A DNA stretch of 64,000 bases from positions 26,578,561-26,642,560 of the forward strand of contig NC_080564.1 of the NCBI RefSeq assembly GCF_030253575.1, given 5' to 3'. Each line of letters opens with the position of its first letter. Position 1 is the stretch's first letter. This document shows, in pieces, positions 59,085-64,000 of this stretch. The notes beneath the pieces were generated by a model. That model worked only from the letters and a program-made list of their open reading frames with translations, ran no database searches and was not told the DNA's origin. The translations under genes and the position numbers were made by a program. The stretch comes from Rhododendron vialii (lineage: Eukaryota > Streptophyta > Magnoliopsida > Ericales > Ericaceae).

Positions 59085-60007
59085 TTAAAAAGTCCTATAA
59101 ACGATTTTTTTAATAAGCCCAAATGAAATTTTCGAGTTTACTCCTTGACATTGATTGTTACTCCTTATGTAGTATTCTTTAGTGCATAAATTTACCTCCT
59201 TTTTGAACACGTGATACACCTTTTTGAAAAATGCAATCCTATTAGTACTTTTTTGTTTCGGAATCCCTTGGTCTGACCATATATGATCTTTTTCCATGAT
59301 TGTTTTCTTAGGCCTGAGGAAACTCAGCGAACACGTGTTAATTCCCCACTGCAAAATATCAAAGGGAAACAAAATAGTAGGAAGATTTTTTAGTATTTTA
59401 CCCTCAAGGCTTCGGAATTAATTGAGATATACACAAATTTAATGGGATATCCGGTTATCAGAAAAAGTTAGTGATTTTTACACTCCACTATCTTATATAG
59501 TGCTTAGAATTTACAAGTATCAAACACACATTTGAGAGCGCGTTTATAAAAAATAGAAGCCCCTATTTTGTAATGAAAATCCGTACCCATTTTTTCGAGC
59601 GCGTTTTTTCTTTTTCTTTTGATGAGAAGTTGCATAAAAGCCCCTCTTTTGTAATGACAATTCGTGAATCTTTGTTTGATCAAGCAAGCGCCGAAGTAAT
59701 TCCAACGATTGAAATGCCAGCCCTCAAAGCAAGAAGTCTATTAGGAACTTTTTGTACTCCTAATTAAGAAAATAGCTCCACCTTTGTTTTGTTTTGTTTT
59801 GTTTTTTATTTTGTTTGTTGTTTCTATATTTCCGGACCGGCATTGTCAGGGTTTTTTTTTTTACTATGTTTTCTTATCTAATATATCTGGGATGATCTTG
59901 TTCATTGAAATTAAGAAAATAGGATCAACTAGGCCAGACTTAGTTTGTTAGGACTCTTCTCTTTCTCCCTTTGAAAAACTTTCCTTTTTTTCTTTATTTC
60001 TTGTATC
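59085..60007. other. Spacer with a short direct repeat
   Basis: A 27-bp imperfect direct repeat (AGCCCCTATTTTGTAATGA and AGCCCCTCTTTTGTAATGA) lies near 59558 and 59639. Nothing else is recognised. Confidence 0.5.
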
Positions 60008-60175
60008 CCCATTCCGCTAAGGCAAATAAATACTTATTTTTTGAACTTAAGGTGATGTATTGTGATAGAATGAGAAGTACTTATTTTTTGAATTTAAGGT
60101 GACGTATTATGAGAGAATGACCTGTCTCGTAAAGAAAAAAATAAGTACTTCAAAATAAGAACCTTAGCGGAACGG
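60008..60175. mobile_element. MITE with CCGCTAAGG ends and internal direct repeat
   Basis: The left end CCCATTCCGCTAAGG and the inverted right end CCCGTTCCGCTAAGG pair. Inside, TACTTATTTTTTGAAYTTAA is present twice about 57 bp apart. The element is 168 bp. Confidence 0.75.
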
Positions 60176-60678
60176 GACTCGGTCTCATGGACTCTCACAA
60201 TTAATATAGTGTCCCGAATTTGTACTTTGTACTTTATATACGATGTAAATGATCTCTTCTATTACTTGAAAAAAAGAAAAAGAAAAAGGAGTGTACCAAT
60301 TAAATAGAAAAGTTTGAAAATTATTTGTGCCACATTCAATTTGGATGACTAATCAAACAAAGAACAGCAAGATCGGTAAATACAGTCATATTTTTCCCAT
60401 GGAAATCAATATTCCCGCTCCACTTTTTACTCATGGTGCTCCACTTTATTTATGAAGTCACGTTAAAATTAGAGTGCCATCAGTAAAAAGTGAAGCGTAA
60501 AAATCAGTTTCCTTTTCCCATTATTGAAAAGGAAAAAAATCTGTATACCATTTTCCAAAAACACGAAACGAATTGGAAAAAATAGATTTTTTCACCTTAT
60601 TTTCTTATCCTATAATTTTCCTGTTATCTTTATTCTCCTACACAAATCCAACATCCAACTCAATAAGAAAAAGGTTAA

Positions 60679-61073
60679 GAGATGGGATTCTATCCAGTCC
60701 CTTAAAGGAATGGTTGGCCTTTTCCGGTTCCATTTTGATGATTGGGACCGTTGATATTTTAGACCCCGCCGAGAACATTAGGCACGTCAGAATTCATGCT
60801 AATCGGACATCATTTGATGTGTTCTCGAAACATATTTATCTCTAGAAAATGAATTTTTAACCAGTGTTGCAATATTTTCTGAACCCATGATTCTAGAGAG
60901 AAATGTGTTTTGAAAATATATTAAGCAATACCCGATTAACCTGAATTTTGACGTGCCAAATGCTATTGACAAGGTCTAAAATATTAATGGTCCCGATCAT
61001 CAAAATAGACCCAAAAACGACCCGGACAGGATCGTCTAGTCACTTTAAGGGACTGGAAAGAATCCCATACCCG
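60679..61073. mobile_element. MITE with about 110-bp inverted repeats
   Basis: The left part ATGGGATTCTATCCAGTCCC ... TTTTGATGATTGGGACCGTT and the inverted right part ATGGGATTCTTTCCAGTCCC ... TTTTGATGATCGGGACCATT agree over more than 100 bp. AGGTTAA flanks both ends (60672-60678 and 61074-61080), a probable 7-8-bp TSD. Confidence 0.8.
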
Positions 61074-61568
61074 AGGTTAACTCCCCACTGTAAAAGCATA
61101 AGTAACTGTTCGGAAATGGAAAAAACAATACCCAGCTCTTGCAGTCAGGAAACATACTACTAATGCAAATACTACTCTGACAACAAATAAGTCATTTGCT
61201 TCAATATACTCAACAATAACCAATCAGAATTGTTGCTACTTTGGGTGAAACATGAAGCATATTGAAATTACCCCCCTGCTTTTGCAAATTCTTTTCCTTT
61301 TTCCTAACCATTGTGTTCCTCTACTTTGTCTGCTTTTGATAAGACCTTGAATGAATGTTGGCCCTGCAAAGTGCCACAATGGAATATTATAAGAAGATAG
61401 GGAAAACAGTGAATTGTCCCATTCTTGGTGCATAATGATCAAAGCCAGTGGGAACAGCAGTAGAGGAGACTTTCCAAATAAGTTAAACTAGGCAGGAGAA
61501 AATAGCAAGCACGGTGTGTATATGTATGCCTAAGTTTGTCAAGAATAGTAAGGCTATGAGTCTAGCTC

Positions 61569-61597
61569 CTCTCCAATCCTTCAAATGGATTGGAGAG
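61569..61597. repeat. Perfect 11-bp hairpin
   Basis: CTCTCCAATCC and GGATTGGAGAG are exact complements around a 7-nt loop. Perhaps the centre of a decayed MITE; no poly-T follows, so a terminator reading has no support. Confidence 0.8.
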
Positions 61598-63577
61598 TAC
61601 GATTCCGAAAAACGTATGGCTATGCACATGTGAGTGTAGACGGAAATAAACCCTTCAATTGACGGAAGAAGCAAAGGAAGATCTTTATAAAATGAAAAGA
61701 AAGACACGGTGCATCGCAGCTTCAGATGACATCAAATGTCTATGCTATATGGACTCTTTTAAATTGGTGAAGTATTCGTGTTGGACACTCATACACAAAG
61801 GGCAAAGGAATGGGACGCATCCCATATACCCAGTTGGACACACCAGACAAGAATCGACTACAACACTATGCATAAGATTTCAGTCTTATACAAAACAAGA
61901 TTTTAGTTCGTAAGCATCAGTTCACTCAAAAAAGAAACGAATTCAACAAATATGAATTCTAGCTGTGGTTTGGTACTATCCAATGTGCTAATAAGATGAA
62001 TTCCATAGACCAGGGTCTTGTTGAGGACATCATGAGATACTCAAGATTTTTGCTACACTTCTTTCAAGTTTCCATCATGCTTCAAAACAATTAGTATCTT
62101 TCCCGGTGATCATGATGAGTTCAAATAAACCCCCAACCATCTTCCACAATATTCTCCAAGACCCAAAAAAAAAAAAGAGAGATTATAAATTTATACCATA
62201 CAAGGGGCATACCATAGAAGCCTCCAACTGAGTGTAGAGGTCATCTAAACCAATGAGATGGAGACCATTATAAAACAGAAGGTCCAAAGTAAAGCATGCA
62301 AGTTCCTAAGAGATTGTCCCACGTCGGTTAAATAATATCTCCGAAACTAGTAAACAAGCCTGGTTGACCCATCCCACCTATTTTTAACTGGTTTGCGTTA
62401 AATTCTTTAACAGAACTAAAATAAAAACAAGCGAAACCAGCCGAAGCAGCAAACCAAAAGTCTTTCCCTTCTTTCTAGCCTCCTTAAGGTGTATGTTATC
62501 TGGAGGATGAACAACTGTAAAGTTGGTTAGGATATGCATAAAAAGGTTACCATACACTAGCATGAGATACTTGCTTTGCAATTTGTGGTGTTTGAATAAT
62601 GTTTGTCCATGGCAAACTATATATTCTGTGCGCTCGTTCCGCTTTAGTTGACCGACAATATTCTCTTTTGAAATCCATTCTAAAGCCAGTGGAAGAAAAA
62701 AATCTGAGAGTTTTTACATACCACTAGTAGCCAAGATTCTTTGAGCTAACTCCATGACTAGGCCACATTAGAATCTGTCCAATGACCAAATGAAGAATAT
62801 GTATGACCTAATTGAGGTAAAACAACCTCTCTATACCTGAAAAGGAGCCTTTATCCTCCATCAAAAGTGGCCGCATAAGTACCACCAGACTGAATGATTG
62901 ACTATGACCAGCTCATGTTCCTAACACAGCAAATTTTGGGGCAGTCTGGCATTCTATATCTTCATTGATAACAATGAAAATTCTTCGACATTCGTTCAAA
63001 ATATAGCCATTTAGAAACCCCCTACACGCAAAATACAATTGTCAACATATTCTTAAAGGAAATGAGCACTGGGTTTAGTTTAAGGATTCTAGACTTGGCT
63101 GCCGTGTTGACAGAGGGTATGTTCAAAGTCACAGGTTCTCCTAATTTTCCTCTCAAAGACACGAGAGATGCCAAAATATTTCTATTTCTCAGCATGTTTC
63201 TTGTATATTTAAGGACAAAGGGTGTTTACAAGGTGCCTTAGGCTATGTAACGAATTATATAAGAGTTTGATTCATAGTTCGTGGTAAATCAGATTACGAC
63301 ATAAGCTTTCTTGGTGAGCATCCAAGTTCCTTATCTGAGTATCGAGTGTCCAGCATAGGTACTTAATACATCTAGAAGAATCCTTGAAACGTAGTTTCCA
63401 AATTTCTTTCTCCTAGAAACCCAGGAGTTAATTTACTTGATATGGCATCAAAGCAACTACGACAATATAAATGTCTTTTCTTTCATTAATTTGTTCACAA
63501 TTAAAGCATCTCTTCCTGACATCAAAATCAGGAGACCACCCGAGTAACACTAACAACCTTGCCCTGCAAGATTCCAC
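61598..63577. other. Spacer, nothing certain
   Basis: TGTCCCACGTCGGTTAAATAAT (about 62316) resembles the GTCCCACATTG stretch in the copia LTR at 3650 and may be an LTR scrap. GAGTGTCCAGCATAGGTACTT (about 63344) resembles sequences near 31001-31075. No gene is recognised. Confidence 0.4.
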
Positions 63578-63684
63578 CTACAAATATGCAGCAAGATTGA
63601 AAGAAGCTTAACTAAAAATGTAGTCTACAACTATGCAGCAAGATTGAAGAAGCTTAACTAAAAATGTAGTCTACAAATATGCAG
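63578..63684. repeat. 46-47-bp tandem repeat, 2.3 copies
   Basis: Copies run 63578-63624 (47 bp), 63625-63670 (46 bp) and a partial copy 63671-63684. All start CTACAAMTATGCAG; the first two end AAAAATGTAGT. They are almost identical, so the duplication is recent. No gene surrounds it. Confidence 0.9.
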
Positions 63685-64000
63685 AAAAATGTTGCTTGGA
63701 ATATAAGAACCCGTATCTAAACCCACTTTGAGCGTGGCAGAAAAACTTCACTATATTTGATACAGATTCACATAGATTTCAGAAAAAGAAAACTAAGCAT
63801 ATATATTTCATCAAATGAATGGAATGTGAAGCAGATCTACCCATTAATATTTCTCAAAAGATGAGGAAAAGATGTTGATAACAAGATATACACAAAGACT
63901 TAAGAAGAAATCATGCATCTTGGGCAGGTGAAAATCTCAAAATTCCTCACCTCCGTTTCCATCCCTTGTTAGTAAAGCCACAAGGCAAAATTGGCTTCGA

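Noticed and set aside
61569..61597. Rho-independent terminator
   Set aside because: A bacterial signal would be out of place and no T-run follows the hairpin.
63578..63684. CRISPR-like repeats
   Set aside because: Copies are directly adjacent without spacers, and the genome is a plant. Simple tandem repeat.

Overview
The window is nuclear DNA of a flowering plant. It holds multi-exon genes with GT-AG introns, dense MITEs, plant-type SINEs, Ty1/copia and Ty3-like LTR pieces, hAT and FAR1/MULE relics, and many (CT)n/(GA)n microsatellites. The proteins resemble eudicot homologues; I cannot name the species from sequence alone.

Layout. (1) 1-3682: the 5' part of a Ty1/copia element on the minus strand (LTR, PBS, short gag, protease, integrase, start of RT), broken by three stops and one frameshift. 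It lies in an intron of the next gene, only 44 bp upstream of a 3' splice site. (2) 3727-13086 (+): the last 16 exons (612 codons) of a MOS14/transportin-SR (TNPO3-like) importin-beta gene, whose 5' exons lie off the left edge. One long intron carries a stretch that looks like mitochondrial DNA, including a tRNA-Pro relic lacking its anticodon arm. (3) 13087-16139: spacer with a hAT-type MITE (8-bp TSD) and a palindromic MITE in the promoter of the next gene. (4) 16140-20479 (+): a complete six-exon S6 kinase gene (470 aa). (5) 20480-24623: spacer with two tRNA-derived SINEs and a LINE-like retroposon, two of the three with clear target-site duplications. (6) 24716-25111 (+): a small single-exon DUF761-like protein. 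(7) 25112-41723: a graveyard holding a degraded two-copy-exon locus, a hAT transposase relic, a 360-bp foldback element with 9-bp TSD, a 9-bp-TSD MITE built of GGGTC repeats, a FAR1-type pseudogene split by a 2.58-kb solo LTR that itself contains a GC-rich foldback MITE, an LRR relic and a broken GRF zinc-finger gene. (8) 41724-47500: MITE-rich spacer. (9) 47553-50764 (-): a complete three-exon SHAQKYF-class MYB gene of the MYB1R1 type (296 aa). (10) 50931-64000: gene-poor, with LINE remnants, MITEs and short tandem repeats.

Three genes look functional in the window (the MOS14 3' part, S6K, MYB1R1), plus the small DUF761-like gene. Known family roles: MOS14 imports SR splicing factors into the nucleus, S6K is a TOR effector of translation, and MYB1R1 is a transcription factor linked to stress. 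They are not an operon-like unit, and nothing suggests they work as one system. I found no convincing new biological system. The most interesting signals are nested transposon insertions with readable target-site duplications and transposons placed next to splice sites and promoters.
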